Origin: Tissierella praeacuta DSM 18095
GTDB taxonomy: Bacteria > Bacillota > Clostridia > Tissierellales > Tissierellaceae
Direction of reading: 5' to 3'
NCBI RefSeq assembly: GCF_900128955.1
Contig: NZ_FQTY01000018.1
Coordinates: forward strand, 1-58,731
DNA: 58,731 bases
The position numbers were made by a program, and so were the translations under genes. Shown one piece after another: positions 1 through 10,779 of this stretch. Numbering within the stretch: position 1 is the first letter of the stretch; the number at the start of each line of letters is the position of its first letter. The notes below the pieces were generated by a model. The model saw only the letters and a program-made list of their open reading frames with translations, was not told the DNA's origin and searched no databases.

Positions 1-150
1 AGGTATTTTTCTTGCAAGAATTTCTTGAATCGAAAGATAAATATGTGCTGCAATATTGATTGGATCAACACCCGTCTCTGGTAATGCTCCATGACATCCT
101 GTTCCATTTACAAGAATACGAAATCTATTACATCGGTCGATATTTGTCAA
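1..150 (-). pseudogene. M20 peptidase/amidohydrolase fragment (dimerization domain)
   Basis: The minus strand reads NGTGCHGALPETGVDP followed by an A-x-I, L-x-x-I-x-A-R pattern. This is the core of the M20 dimerization domain seen in aminoacylases and amidohydrolases. Reading 5' to 3', the frame meets a TGA just upstream (about position 155), so the catalytic N-terminal half is absent; the C-terminal part runs off the window. Only about 45 residues are visible. The break lies next to the 3' end of the serine recombinase gene, so the mobile element probably sits inside this chromosomal gene. The exact junction (roughly 125-175) is inferred. Confidence 0.7.
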
Positions 151-181
151 CAAAGTTTTTCAAATATTGCTCAAATATAAA

Positions 182-214
182 AGAGGTAGCCACCATTTTG
201 TAGTAGCTACCTCT
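182..214 (-). terminator. Rho-independent terminator after the recombinase
   Basis: A 9-bp perfect stem (AGAGGTAGC / GCTACCTCT, 182-190 with 206-214) has a 15-nt loop. On the minus strand it is followed by TTTTATATTT. It lies 13 nt past the stop at 227. Confidence 0.7.
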
Positions 215-226
215 AATCTTATCTAT

Positions 227-2220
<1,994 letters not shown>

Positions 2221-2238
2221 TCATGATTTTTACCACCG

Positions 2239-2412
2239 TTAATTGTCATTATTTTTTATGACTTCCTGCTTAATGATTGATTTCATCTTATCTTTCAGCT
2301 CTTTTCCGTTTTTCTTACAAAAGATATTTACGGTATATTTTGTATTTCCAATTTCCTTTTGAATTACTTTAGTTTTTCTATTATCTGTGTTGTCAGTTTG
2401 TATATTATTCAT
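2239..2412 (-). CDS. TnpW-like small transposon protein (57 aa)
   Basis: A 57-residue ORF starting MNNIQTDNTDNRKTK and ending VIKNNDN, with AGGAGAACTT ahead of the ATG. The KEIGNTKYTVNIFCKKNGKE core matches the small TnpW proteins that precede serine recombinases in clostridial mobilizable elements. It lies between the DnaC-like gene and the recombinase, the usual position. Its function is not established. It is one of the few unbroken genes of this element. Confidence 0.7.
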   Translation of the reverse strand: MNNIQTDNTDNRKTKVIQKEIGNTKYTVNIFCKKNGKELKDKMKSIIKQEVIKNNDN

Positions 2413-2432
2413 AAGTTCTCCTTCCTGTAAAA

Positions 2433-2467
2433 TAAAAAAACGATTAGATTTTTTACTTTTCTAATCG
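2433..2467 (-). terminator. Rho-independent terminator after dnaC-like pseudogene
   Basis: An 8-bp stem CGATTAGA / TCTAATCG (2441-2448, 2460-2467) is followed on the minus strand by seven T residues. It lies 4 nt after the dnaC-like stop codon and before the tnpW RBS. Confidence 0.75.
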
Positions 2468-2470
2468 CTC

Positions 2471-3197
2471 TTATTCATCTATTAAGTTTTGTGCTTTCTT
2501 CAGTTTTTCTTTACTTTGTATTTTTCTTCTATCAAGTCCTGTTACCCTAAGTGGCAAACACATCTCTATGATCCTTAAATATATCCTACCAAGCATTATA
2601 TCCTCTTGATCTTTTTCTATATCTTTGAAATTAAGATTTGTGGTTATAAGAGTCGGTCTTGCCTTTAGGTATCTTGAATTTATTACATTATAAATCTGCT
2701 CTAAGGCATATTCTGTATTTCTCTCTATTCCAAAATCATCAAGTATCAGTAAGGTAGGATTTGTTTATTTGCTCTATATATTTATTTCTATCAAGGTTAA
2801 ATCCCCCTTTTTGTAAATCATTTAGTATCTGTGCAAAATTCCTCATTTTAACTGTATAGGAATACTCTTTGATGATTTCATCATCTGTATCTTCATTTGC
2901 ATTTTCAAAGGTATAAGCTATTTGATTTCTTGATATAAAGCAATTTCGTCTAAGTCTATCCTGTTCAATCTGCTTTTCTCTTAATTTCCTCTCTTCTTCT
3001 CTATCCCTATCACATTTACAATTATTTCTAAAAATCATCAGCTTATCCAACATTGGAATTGCTTTACCGTCTATTCTTTCATTACAAGTTTTGCAATAGA
3101 TATGTCCGTCTTTTTCATAATGTGTTTCTTCGTTGTAGATAAAGTCTGTACCTTGAATTTTTGTAGTTATCATATTTTGATTTTCTTGGTTATTCAT
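2471..3197 (-). pseudogene. DnaC/IstB-like helicase loader, Walker A deleted and frameshifted
   Basis: The N-terminal part (ATG 3197, RBS AAGGAG) has the zinc-binding CKTCNERIDG...CKCDRD region. It then jumps from the linker directly to NFAQILNDLQ, so the segment that normally holds GxxGxGKS is missing. At about 2757 the frame shifts by one; the other frame carries the rest: LLILDDFGIER (Walker B), NTEYALEQIYNVINSR, ITTNLNF and RIIEMCLPL. Helicase loaders of this family serve replication of mobile elements. Without a P-loop and with a frameshift this copy should be inactive. Confidence 0.85.
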
Positions 3198-3326
3198 AGT
3201 TTATTTCTCCTTTTCTGTAATAAGTGGCAAAATGCGTTTTAAGGCTTGTTTTTTAGCTTAGGTATACTTGGTGCCTCTTTTATGATTAAACCCTTAAAAA
3301 TACCTTTCCACTTCGTTATATGATGT

Positions 3327-4049
3327 TTATAGACTGTCGCTATCCTCATAATTAGTTGAGTAGGTTCTATTACTTCCATTTTGAATATTTTTCTGTGTTA
3401 GTTTTTCTTTATCTTGCTCATACCAATTAAGGATTGTTACATAGTGATCTTTATAGTCTGTCCCTTTGCTCTTGATATACCTTGATAATTTTTCAATCAT
3501 TATTTCGGTATGACCTTGTAGCTTATCCTTTAGTTTTTGGCATTCATCATCGGTTAAACGGATATTTTGATATTCTCCGTAAAAAGAAAAGTGGGTAGCC
3601 TGCTCTACTCTCTCCTTATCTATACTAACCTTATCTAATCTACCCTTACCTATACTAGGTTGACCACTTGACAACCGTTGGTTAACCAAATGACAACCAA
3701 CACTTTCTTCTAAAATGTATGCTCCATTTTCTGTTTGATAAAGCTGTTGTTTCTGCTCTATATACATTGTTGGCTTATATCTGTCTTTTCTAATAAAGTT
3801 ATTTATCTTCCAATGGGTAATTACAATAATCCCTCTTTCAAAGACGATTACAAAACCCTTTGTAATTAGGATTTTCAAGTCATCTTCGTTTGCTCCTATG
3901 ATTTTTATTATCTTCTTTGGATTATCCACAAAGCCGTCATCATCTACCCTCATTGATAAATGAAAATATGGGCATTGACTACTTAAGGGCATATCCAAAA
4001 ATAAATCGCTATCCACTATTTTTAGTGAAAACATTCTTTTATCTGCCAT
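3327..4049 (-). CDS. Phage replisome organizer-like / DnaD-type replication protein (240 aa)
   Basis: Opens MADKRMFSLKIVDSDLFLDM, then a winged-helix-like region (HLSMRVDDDGFVDNP...RKDRYKPTMYIE), which matches replication proteins found upstream of dnaC-like genes in clostridial mobilizable elements. A low-complexity linker separates it from a C-terminal helical region with a DnaD-like look (LKDKLQGHTEIMIEKLSRYI...HYVTILNWY). RBS GGTAGGAAAAA precedes the ATG. It appears intact. Its likely role is to start replication of the excised element and recruit the adjacent helicase loader. Confidence 0.7.
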   Translation of the reverse strand: MADKRMFSLKIVDSDLFLDMPLSSQCPYFHLSMRVDDDGFVDNPKKIIKIIGANEDDLKILITKGFVIVFERGIIVITHWKINNFIRKDRYKPTMYIEQKQQLYQTENGAYILEESVGCHLVNQRLSSGQPSIGKGRLDKVSIDKERVEQATHFSFYGEYQNIRLTDDECQKLKDKLQGHTEIMIEKLSRYIKSKGTDYKDHYVTILNWYEQDKEKLTQKNIQNGSNRTYSTNYEDSDSL

Positions 4050-4075
4050 TTTTTCCTACCTTTATTCAAATAAAA

Positions 4076-4105
4076 AAGACGATAGATTTTTACTTCTACC
4101 GTCTT
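4076..4105 (-). terminator. Rho-independent terminator after DUF1016 pseudogene
   Basis: The stem AAGACGATAGA / TCTACCGTCTT (one mismatch) is followed on the minus strand by TTTTTTATTTG. It lies 9 nt downstream of the DUF1016 pseudogene stop and resembles the terminators at 2441 and 6679. Confidence 0.7.
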
Positions 4106-4113
4106 GCATAAAT

Positions 4114-5193
4114 TTATTTTAGCTCATTTTCAATTTCTTCTATACTTGGTAATGCTCCTTTAAAATTTTCAGGAATTAAGTTTGATAGTTGATATTCTGA
4201 AATCCCAATAGGTTCTCTTGAACTTTCAGAAGCATATTTTGCCAATATATTATCCTTTGTCTTACAGATTAAAAGACCTATTGTTTAATTATCTCCATAT
4301 CCCTTTAATATATGATTTACAGATGTTACATAAGTTCCAAGTTGACCTATGTCCGCAGGTTTAAATGCGGAAATTTTAACCTCTACAACTACATAACAGT
4401 GTAACTTAATGTTATAAAATAACATATCAATAAATTCTTCTGAATTTCCAACGACAAGCCTATATTCCCTACCTACAAAAGCAAAGCCTGTTCCAAGCTC
4501 CAATAGAAACTTCTGTATATTATCCATTAAAGCATCTTTTAATTCTTTTTCATCATAATTTTGTCTGATAGCTATAAAATCAAAATTATAAGGATCTCTT
4601 GTCATATCATTTGCTAAATCGCCTTGTGTAGATGGCAAATTGTTTGTAAAGTTTGTTATTGCTTTTCCTTGACGAGTATACAAATCTGTATCCAAAAAAT
4701 TAAGTAGCACAACCCTACTCCAGTTATTTTCCAATGTCTTGGATATAAAGAAAAATGATTTATCCAAATTTACCTCACATCTATCCATGATATATCTTTG
4801 ATGTCACCAAGGGATATTGAAAATCATATCAAAATTCCTACTGATTTCAGCTATCTGTAAATCGTCCACAAGCTGTGGACGATTTAATGGAGAGTATATT
4901 TCATAAAATTTTTTTATATATTTTAAGTTAGTGACAGAAAAACCTTTAACATTTGGAATTTCCTTTTTTAAATCTGAACTTAATTTTTTATAAAATCCAC
5001 TTCCCCATCTGCTCTCTGCGTGTAAGTTGATGATTTCTTCTCCTAAACTATAATAAAACCTTAGCATTTCGGAATTGACAGAAACTGCTGCTTTAAGTTG
5101 CCTATCTTTATATGATTTCTTTATTTTTTCAAGCATTTGTATATATTCACTATCTCCAATGATAGACAAATCTTTTTTATCCATTCTTCTCAC
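4114..5193 (-). pseudogene. DUF1016 / YhcG-type PDDEXK nuclease with two in-frame stops
   Basis: A single reading frame of about 360 codons covers the whole family: N-terminal helical domain (LKAAVSVNSEMLRFYYSLGE, RWGSGFYKKLSSDLK), middle (LENNWSRVVLLNFLDT) and a PD-(D/E)XK core (EEFIDMLFYNIKLHCYVVVEVK), then TIGLLICKTKDN and EPIGISEY. Two stops interrupt it in frame. One is a TGA right after NIPW (about 4804), where relatives have Gly. The other is a TAA after GYGDN (about 4285), before TIGLLICK. There is no frameshift. The protein is probably not made in full. Confidence 0.85.
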
Positions 5194-5307
5194 TCCAATC
5201 TGATTTTCTATATTTTTTATCTTAATTATCTTACAGCCTGTAAGCCTATTTTATCATTACCATTTTAGTCTAATCGATATAATTATATCAAAAATATCAC
5301 TTCTTTT

Positions 5308-6626
5308 CTATCTCTCAGTTTCCTTATGATTATATCCTTTGTTTTTGTAATGCTCTCTTGCCCATGCTTTTTGTCTATCCTCTTTTTTGATTTGCCTTTG
5401 AAATTCCTCTAATGCCATTTTAACGCTTGGCTTTTCTCCTCTTGCAATAGCCTTTTTGTATGCTATTTCTATTTCAATGTTTATATCTATCCCAAAGTCT
5501 TTATTTACTTCCTCTACTACATATTTGATATGGTTAATTTGAGTGATTTCCTCTTTTATAAATTTTTGATTGAAAGTGAGATGATTTATATCTGCCTGTA
5601 ATACGCCTTTTGCTTTCTCTCATTTCTTTATTTCTATCTTTTCACTTCCACTTAACTTTTTTAGAATAGACTTTGCTCTGATATATTTATCAATTTCATC
5701 TTTATGGGAATTATAGTATTCTTCTTTACTTGCTCTTGCTATTTTACTGAATATAGAAGTATCAGCTTAGCGTCAAAATTTTCTTTTCTCATTCTGCTGT
5801 CATAACTTAAATTTTTAGATAGTTCTTTTTGAATTTTATAGTAGGTTTCAATATATGAATATACATCAAAAAGGTCTGGGGTTAGATTATATTCTTCTTG
5901 TTTTTCTTTGGAGAACCCTTTCAATAGTCCTTTTATCATCCCTACCAAACCTAAAATCCAACTGCTTATATCTGCGATTTCTTCTTTTAATTTTTTGAAC
6001 TCTTTATTTAAAGCTATGATTTTTCTGTTATGATTTCTATACCTTTTTTCTCCATCTGATAGCTCTTTGTACCTAAATGAACTTGTGGAAGTTCTTCTCT
6101 TCCTTGTTCTTCAAATGTGCGTGGGTCTATTCTTTTATCTATGTTTTCTACTTTTAGGTTTCCAATTTCCTTTTTCATCAATTTCTCTAAGGGTAAGTAA
6201 GATATGGGCATGAGGTTGTTCTTCATTATCACTTACCGTAGGATTATGAATATTACAATCTGCTATCATACCTTTAGAAGTAAAGTTTTCTTCTATAAAC
6301 TCACTGATAAGATTTATTCTGTCTTGTTCGTTTAATTCTCTTGGCAGTGTAAAGAGTAGGTTTCTTGCAAGTTGTGAGTTTTTATTTTTTTCAATTTTTT
6401 CCACACTGTTCCATAGGTATTCTCTATCGGAAAATTTTTTTGGTATATGTTCCGGCAGAAATATTTTTGAAAAGACAAGGTGGTCTTTTTTAGAGTAGTC
6501 GTGGACTTTTACATAGTATTCATCTTTTAATTTATCTCTTGCATTATATGCAGCTTTAGCAATCACGCTTGCTCCCTTTGATCTTGAAACTATATCTACA
6601 TGGGTATGTAGGCTTTTAATTTCCAT
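5308..6626 (-). pseudogene. MobA/MobL-family relaxase, internally deleted and frameshifted
   Basis: The start is the ATG at 6626 (MEIKSLHTHVDIVSRSKGAS), preceded by AGGAGCGAAACGGA. The relaxase core is clear: VIAKAAYNARD, LARNLLFTLPREL and the metal-binding QPHAHILLTLREID. After GNWKPKSRK the frame shifts and a long stretch is missing; the next frame resumes at RTFEEQGREELPQVHLG...MEKKGIEI. Further downstream come another frame change and an in-frame TGA (about 5620), then a tail ending REHYKNKGYNHKETER. This would nick oriT during mobilization. The N-terminal catalytic domain is intact as sequence but lacks its natural continuation. Confidence 0.85.
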
Positions 6627-6678
6627 TCCGTTTCGCTCCTTTCGTTTTTTTGATTTTTGTATTTTAGACATAATAAAA

Positions 6679-6712
6679 GCAGATAGATTTTCTTTAGTAA
6701 TTTTCTGTCTGC
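6679..6712 (-). terminator. Terminator-like hairpin upstream of the relaxase
   Basis: The 9-bp stem GCAGATAGA / TCTGTCTGC (one wobble pair) is followed on the minus strand by TTTTATTATG. It lies between the oriT-like region and the relaxase gene, so it may end a transcript coming from the DUF3847 side. Confidence 0.6.
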
Positions 6713-6789
6713 TGAACTTTATCTATATTTAATTTTGATATTTTGGTATCTTTATGATGATAGGTATCTTTGTTCCCTTTTTCAAAGGG

Positions 6790-6906
6790 CGCAAAGATAC
6801 ACCGTTTTACTACGGTGCTTTGCGTTCTTGCAGAAAACTATTCGCTCCGCTAAGGAAACAAAAACGCTAAAGGATTTTTATTTGTTCAAGGGGGCTACTC
6901 CCCCTT
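6790..6906. other. Candidate oriT region: two inverted repeats upstream of relaxase
   Basis: Two dyads lie about 65 nt apart, 165-285 nt upstream of the relaxase start. The first pairs CGCAAAG (6790-6796) with CTTTGCG (6818-6824), with an inner CACCG/CGGTG pair and an 8-nt loop. The second is AAGGGGG (6888-6894) with CCCCCTT (6900-6906) and a 5-nt loop. Hairpins of this kind next to a mobA/mobL gene are the usual oriT layout; the G-rich/C-rich hairpin is recurrent in clostridial mobilizable elements. The nick site is not assignable from sequence. Confidence 0.5.
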
Positions 6907-7038
6907 AAACCCCTGTGTACTTTGTTTTTTCTTGAGTTTTCAAATCAACAAAAAAGCAAAGTGTTAAAATATCTCTCCACTTTGCTACATCAATCTTCAT
7001 ATTTACTTTTCATAAAATCAGTTCCTTAATTTATTTTT

Positions 7039-7450
7039 CTATTCTTCATTTTCTAAAAAGTCAGCTTCCATATCTTCATCTGAATTTTGCTCTTTCTGAT
7101 TGTCTAAGCTATCATTTTCATCATCAAGATTTTCAGTTTCTTCCATATCAATTCCTCGTTCTTTCAAATGAATTTCTGTAAGTTCTTTTAACTTTTCTCT
7201 ATTCCTGTTATCTGATAGGACATAATCTAAAAAAACATATATCAAATCATTATTTATATCTTCTTGCATACCTGTAATTTCTCTTTCAAAGGCTTCAAAT
7301 ACTCCACCTTTTTCTATTTTTCTTTTTGTTTCCGGCACTTGTTTTGAGCTTGTTTATCTTTTGATTGAGTAACTTCGCTCTATTTTGTGCCTTTTCAATT
7401 TTGTTATTCTCTTTTTTTAATTGACCCATTACTTTTTCTAACTCTTTCAT
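7039..7450 (-). pseudogene. DUF3847-like protein, frameshifted
   Basis: The start ATG is at 7450 with RBS GGAGGAAATTAAA. The first frame gives MKELEKVMGQLKKENNKIEK then AQNRAKLLNQKINKLKTS, the charged helical N-terminus of DUF3847 proteins. The rest of the family continues in another frame from about 7338: ETKRKIEKGGVFEAFEREIT, then DNRNREKLKELTEIHLKERG and an acidic tail. One small indel near 7340 explains the split. DUF3847 genes sit beside mobA/mobL relaxase genes in many clostridial elements; their role is unknown. Confidence 0.65.
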
Positions 7451-7491
7451 TTTAATTTCCTCCGTTTAATAGTTTTTTTGTTCTCATAAAG

Positions 7492-7526
7492 AAAGGTTAA
7501 GCACTTTTATCTGATACTTAACCTTT
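7492..7526 (-). terminator. Terminator-like hairpin after the lipoprotein gene
   Basis: A 10-bp perfect stem AAAGGTTAAG / CTTAACCTTT with a 15-nt loop, 24 nt past the stop at 7550. On the minus strand it is followed by CTTTATGAG, a weak T tract. Confidence 0.5.
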
Positions 7527-7549
7527 CGGCATTTTTTAGAATTTATCTT

Positions 7550-8083
7550 CTAATGAGATATTTTTATCTTTAACAAATAGTACTCTACTTTATCATTAAA
7601 AGATTTTTCTATTTCATTGATATTTGACCACTTAAATGATATAGTCACATCATTTTCTTTAGAAATTATGAAACGAAATGTTTGCAAATTTGCTGAAACC
7701 CCATCAAGTATATTCTTATCTTCAATCTTAAGTTCGTCTTTGCTATATGAAACTAAATCTATATATTCCTTAGTTTCTACACTCCAAAGACTAATAGGAT
7801 TATTTTGTGGAAGTATAACTTCCACAAAATCTTCTGCTTTATCATTTAATTTCAAATCAATTTCATGTTCTATATGAGAGTTGACTATAGCTTGTTCGAT
7901 TTTATCTAAATGATACTCTTCCCCATTAATAACAACAATGTTCCCTTGTGGATAACCATTGTCATTTTTAGGAAAGTCTATCTGTTCTCCATTTTCAATT
8001 ACATTACTATTGCTACATCCCACAAAAAATATTAGCATTGTGGTCAAAAACATCACTATTAAAATTCTATAGTTTTTGACCAT
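7550..8083 (-). CDS. Lipoprotein of unknown function (177 aa)
   Basis: The N-terminus has a positively charged start, a hydrophobic stretch and the lipobox FVGC (Cys at residue 23), so it should be lipid-anchored outside the membrane. The rest is a soluble, acidic-rich domain with no family I recognise. GGAGGAGG lies 9 nt before the ATG and is itself within the end of the upstream protease gene. The two genes overlap by 25 nt in different frames, so translation is probably coupled. A role as partner or inhibitor of the adjacent secreted protease is possible but only inferred from position. Confidence 0.7.
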   Translation of the reverse strand: MVKNYRILIVMFLTTMLIFFVGCSNSNVIENGEQIDFPKNDNGYPQGNIVVINGEEYHLDKIEQAIVNSHIEHEIDLKLNDKAEDFVEVILPQNNPISLWSVETKEYIDLVSYSKDELKIEDKNILDGVSANLQTFRFIISKENDVTISFKWSNINEIEKSFNDKVEYYLLKIKISH

Positions 8084-9168
8084 GAATATGCTCCTCCTCC
8101 AAGGTTGTAATTAAAATTACCAGAAGAATTCAATGTAACACTTCTATGCACTCCACCATTTGGTTCAAGTAAAATTAGTATTCTTTCATTGCTTCCTCCA
8201 GGAGAACCAACCCAGTCTTCATATCCAATCAATCCAACTGAATGTCCACTTCCTCCTGAAGTTAAACGTATATGCATCGGATTGCCACCATTTATATTAT
8301 TTTTTACGCTAGTAAAACTGATTACACCAGTTTGTGAAGGATATAATCCCCAATGATTGTATGCATCTTTCATATTAGTCCAAGAACCCCCTTGATTCCA
8401 ATTATCGTCGAAAATATATCTTGCAACATCAATATCAGAAAGGGAATAACCTTTGTAATAATTTATAATCGCTGCACAAGTTGCCGCCCAACAGGTATTT
8501 CCAGACTGACTCACACCATTAACATTCAATGTTCTGTAGGATGTAGGTCCATCAATCGCCCTCGTTCTTAGGTTTAAATCTCTTGCTTCAGTTAATTTTA
8601 AATCTGTCCTTAAATCATCTTGGTTCAAATAATTCGATAAAGAAGAAATCAGCAAATCAAAATTATAATATAATTCTCCTACCTCAACTCCATCATCATA
8701 TAATTTAAAAACATCAATAGTTCTTTCTCCGTTAAACGCTTGTAAATTAATACCATCTGTCAATAATACAAAATCATTCAATTCACGTTGTTCAAATAAA
8801 TCATTCAGTTCTCTAGAAAAAGAAATGGATAGTGATGAATTATATTCACCTTGATTTTCTACCACTTCAAGTATTGCTACTATATTACCTCTTTGTAATA
8901 CAGGAAAACAAATAGAATTCGTCTTTTGTTCTACATTAAACAATGTAAACGAATTTCCTATGGAATATTCGTCTACATTCCCGCTCAGATCTCCAACGCC
9001 TATAAGTGCGTTTAAATGTTTAGGAAGTACTTCAATAGCATATTCTGTAATTTCATGTTTGGTATCCAAACTTTTAATTCGTGCAGAAACATTATCTGTT
9101 GCAAATACAGATGTACTCATCCCCACAACTAATACTAAGCTTAATAAAAACATTAATATCTTTTTCAT
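8059..9168 (-). CDS. Secreted papain-like cysteine protease (AvrRpt2/C39-like), with pro-region
   Basis: 369 aa. Residues 1-23 are a Sec signal peptide (cleavage near VFA-TD). Residues 25-200 form a probable pro-region. The catalytic domain follows: QSGNTCWAATCAAIINYY (nucleophile Cys226), GGSGHSVGLIGYED (His309) and LEPNGG (Asn337), a Cys-His-Asn arrangement of papain-fold peptidases close to the AvrRpt2/staphopain-like group. It is the largest gene of a minus-strand cluster with a CPBP protease, small proteins and a lipoprotein. It probably acts outside the cell on proteins or peptides; the substrate is unknown. Confidence 0.8.
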   Translation of the reverse strand: MKKILMFLLSLVLVVGMSTSVFATDNVSARIKSLDTKHEITEYAIEVLPKHLNALIGVGDLSGNVDEYSIGNSFTLFNVEQKTNSICFPVLQRGNIVAILEVVENQGEYNSSLSISFSRELNDLFEQRELNDFVLLTDGINLQAFNGERTIDVFKLYDDGVEVGELYYNFDLLISSLSNYLNQDDLRTDLKLTEARDLNLRTRAIDGPTSYRTLNVNGVSQSGNTCWAATCAAIINYYKGYSLSDIDVARYIFDDNWNQGGSWTNMKDAYNHWGLYPSQTGVISFTSVKNNINGGNPMHIRLTSGGSGHSVGLIGYEDWVGSPGGSNERILILLEPNGGVHRSVTLNSSGNFNYNLGGGAYSWSKTIEF

Positions 9169-9304
9169 GGTTTTCTCCTTTCAATTATCAAAATTAATAT
9201 TAATTAATATTTATATAAATCGAAAGAAACTAGTCTCCATTCTTGTACCTCTGAGGATTCATACTTCTCCCTCTCCTTTCTCTTAGAGAATAAATTATAT
9301 AAGT

Positions 9305-9724
9305 TTATCTTATATAGCTATTTATCTTGACTCTATATGTCAATGAATTTGTTGAATTATTATCTATGATAACCTCATACCTACTATTATAATATGCTTT
9401 AACAGTTAATGTAGTGGCTTTGTCGAAAGTTTCTTTATATATAACATGACCATTTTCTTTTATTATAATTGCATAGTCTAAACCTCCATTACACGACATT
9501 TCACTCATCTTAACTGTAAATCCGTCATGATTAGGTTCTGTCCAAGATTCCATATTGAATTTATAGGACTTGTGTTCTAAACCATCTAATGTTACTTTGC
9601 TATCTACATTAGCAACTCTCAATTCATTCAAAGGTATTTCTCCTTGAATATGCATTTTAACTTCATTGTTCAATTTTCTTGCTAGGCAAATTGCATCCTC
9701 TGCATCGCAATAATTGTAAATCAC
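9305..9724 (-). CDS. Hypothetical beta-rich protein (139 aa)
   Basis: I do not recognise a family. The sequence is rich in beta-strand patterns (VTLDGLEHKSYKFNMESW, YAIIIKENGHVIYKETF, TLTVKAYYNSRYEVIIDN) and ends SLTYRVKINSYIR. The predicted start is GTG with GGAGGGG about 13 nt upstream, which is far, so the true start may differ. There is no signal peptide in this frame; a short leader encoded upstream may have been lost. It lies between the CPBP gene and the papain-like protease on the same strand. Confidence 0.55.
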   Translation of the reverse strand: MIYNYCDAEDAICLARKLNNEVKMHIQGEIPLNELRVANVDSKVTLDGLEHKSYKFNMESWTEPNHDGFTVKMSEMSCNGGLDYAIIIKENGHVIYKETFDKATTLTVKAYYNSRYEVIIDNNSTNSLTYRVKINSYIR

Positions 9725-9773
9725 TAAGAATTCATCCCCTCCAAGCCTACACTCAATATAAATTCTATTTATT

Positions 9774-10520
9774 TTAGAAAAAATAACTTATCATTCCGGC
9801 TCCAAACACATCTGTTATTGCATGTGCTAAGAAAAATGGAAATAAGTTTTTCTCTTTCATTCTTGTATATAGGAAATAATAAATTCCCCCTACTAAAAAA
9901 CCTATAGCTATAGCTGAAATATTCCCTTGATAAGTATGGAAGGAATAGCGTACAAAAATAGAATAAATAAAATAATATTTTCTCTTATCTAGTGCAACGC
10001 TTAAACAAATTCCTAAGAAAAATATCTCCTCATAAAATCCATTCAAGATTGAATACAATAATAGTGATAAATCTATTGTAGAAAGCTTACTTAAAAATAC
10101 ATTTGTCTCCTGAGTTTCATAAAATATAGAATTATCTACATTTGGATAAGCAAATATATTGTATATCAACATAAAATATAAATCGAATAACAATGCTACT
10201 CCAATAAATAACGCAATTCCTATTAAAACCGATTTTAAATTTATTCTTATCTTCCACTTAGAAAAGTCAAAGTTTCTAAAATACAAATATATAAAAGCTA
10301 AGAGTAGTAATACAAACTGAAATATAAGAGCATACCAATTAGCACTGCTTGTAAACTCTGGTATCTGTGCTGTATTAGTATCTGGCAAATACAAAAATGA
10401 TGATATTGAATTCCAAATGAAATAACCAAACATTATTATGGTAATGATTAATATATCCCACCATCTTAGATATTGTATTTTATCTTCTTTTCTCCATATT
10501 AAAATATTCATAATATTCAA
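9774..10520 (-). CDS. CPBP-family intramembrane glutamic endopeptidase (Abi-like)
   Basis: 248 aa with about seven hydrophobic segments. The CPBP motifs are present: GFYEEIFFLG (Glu-Glu pair), YSFHTYQG (His) and FFLAHAITDVFG (His-x-x-x-Asp). Members cleave within membranes and often occur near bacteriocin or peptide-processing genes, sometimes giving self-immunity. AGAGAGG precedes the ATG. It is followed by the 139-aa gene and the secreted cysteine protease, consistent with a processing or immunity role in this cluster, though that is inference. Confidence 0.8.
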   Translation of the reverse strand: MNIMNILIWRKEDKIQYLRWWDILIITIIMFGYFIWNSISSFLYLPDTNTAQIPEFTSSANWYALIFQFVLLLLAFIYLYFRNFDFSKWKIRINLKSVLIGIALFIGVALLFDLYFMLIYNIFAYPNVDNSIFYETQETNVFLSKLSTIDLSLLLYSILNGFYEEIFFLGICLSVALDKRKYYFIYSIFVRYSFHTYQGNISAIAIGFLVGGIYYFLYTRMKEKNLFPFFLAHAITDVFGAGMISYFF

Positions 10521-10555
10521 CCTCTCTTTTTTATTTATTTTGGGAAACTATACTT

Positions 10556-10779
10556 CTATATTCTCAGTTGTACTACTATACTTATTATACTTCCTTCAAC
10601 TCCAAACTTACCACCAGATAAGTAGCTTGGTCCATGTGTTGTGACATGTATAAAAGCATTTCCAACACTTGTTCCACTTACAGGAATTCTCAAATATTTG
10701 GTGTCTCTTTTACTTTACAAATAAATTTTAAACGCTCTCTACTATTGTTAATACACTTAACATAATTCGAATTCTTCAT
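10556..10779 (-). pseudogene. Small frameshifted ORF, coupled to upstream gene
   Basis: The ATG at 10779 overlaps the TGA of the upstream 119-aa gene (ATGA). The first frame encodes 29 residues (MKNSNYVKCINNSRERLKF...) and stops at 10690. Another frame then continues with YLRIPVSGTSVGNAFIHV, HGPSYLSGGKFGVEG and ends VVQLRI at 10556. Joined by one frameshift near 10695 this would be a protein of about 73 aa. No family recognised. It may be a decayed gene, or the second frame may be used through a shift. Confidence 0.45.
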
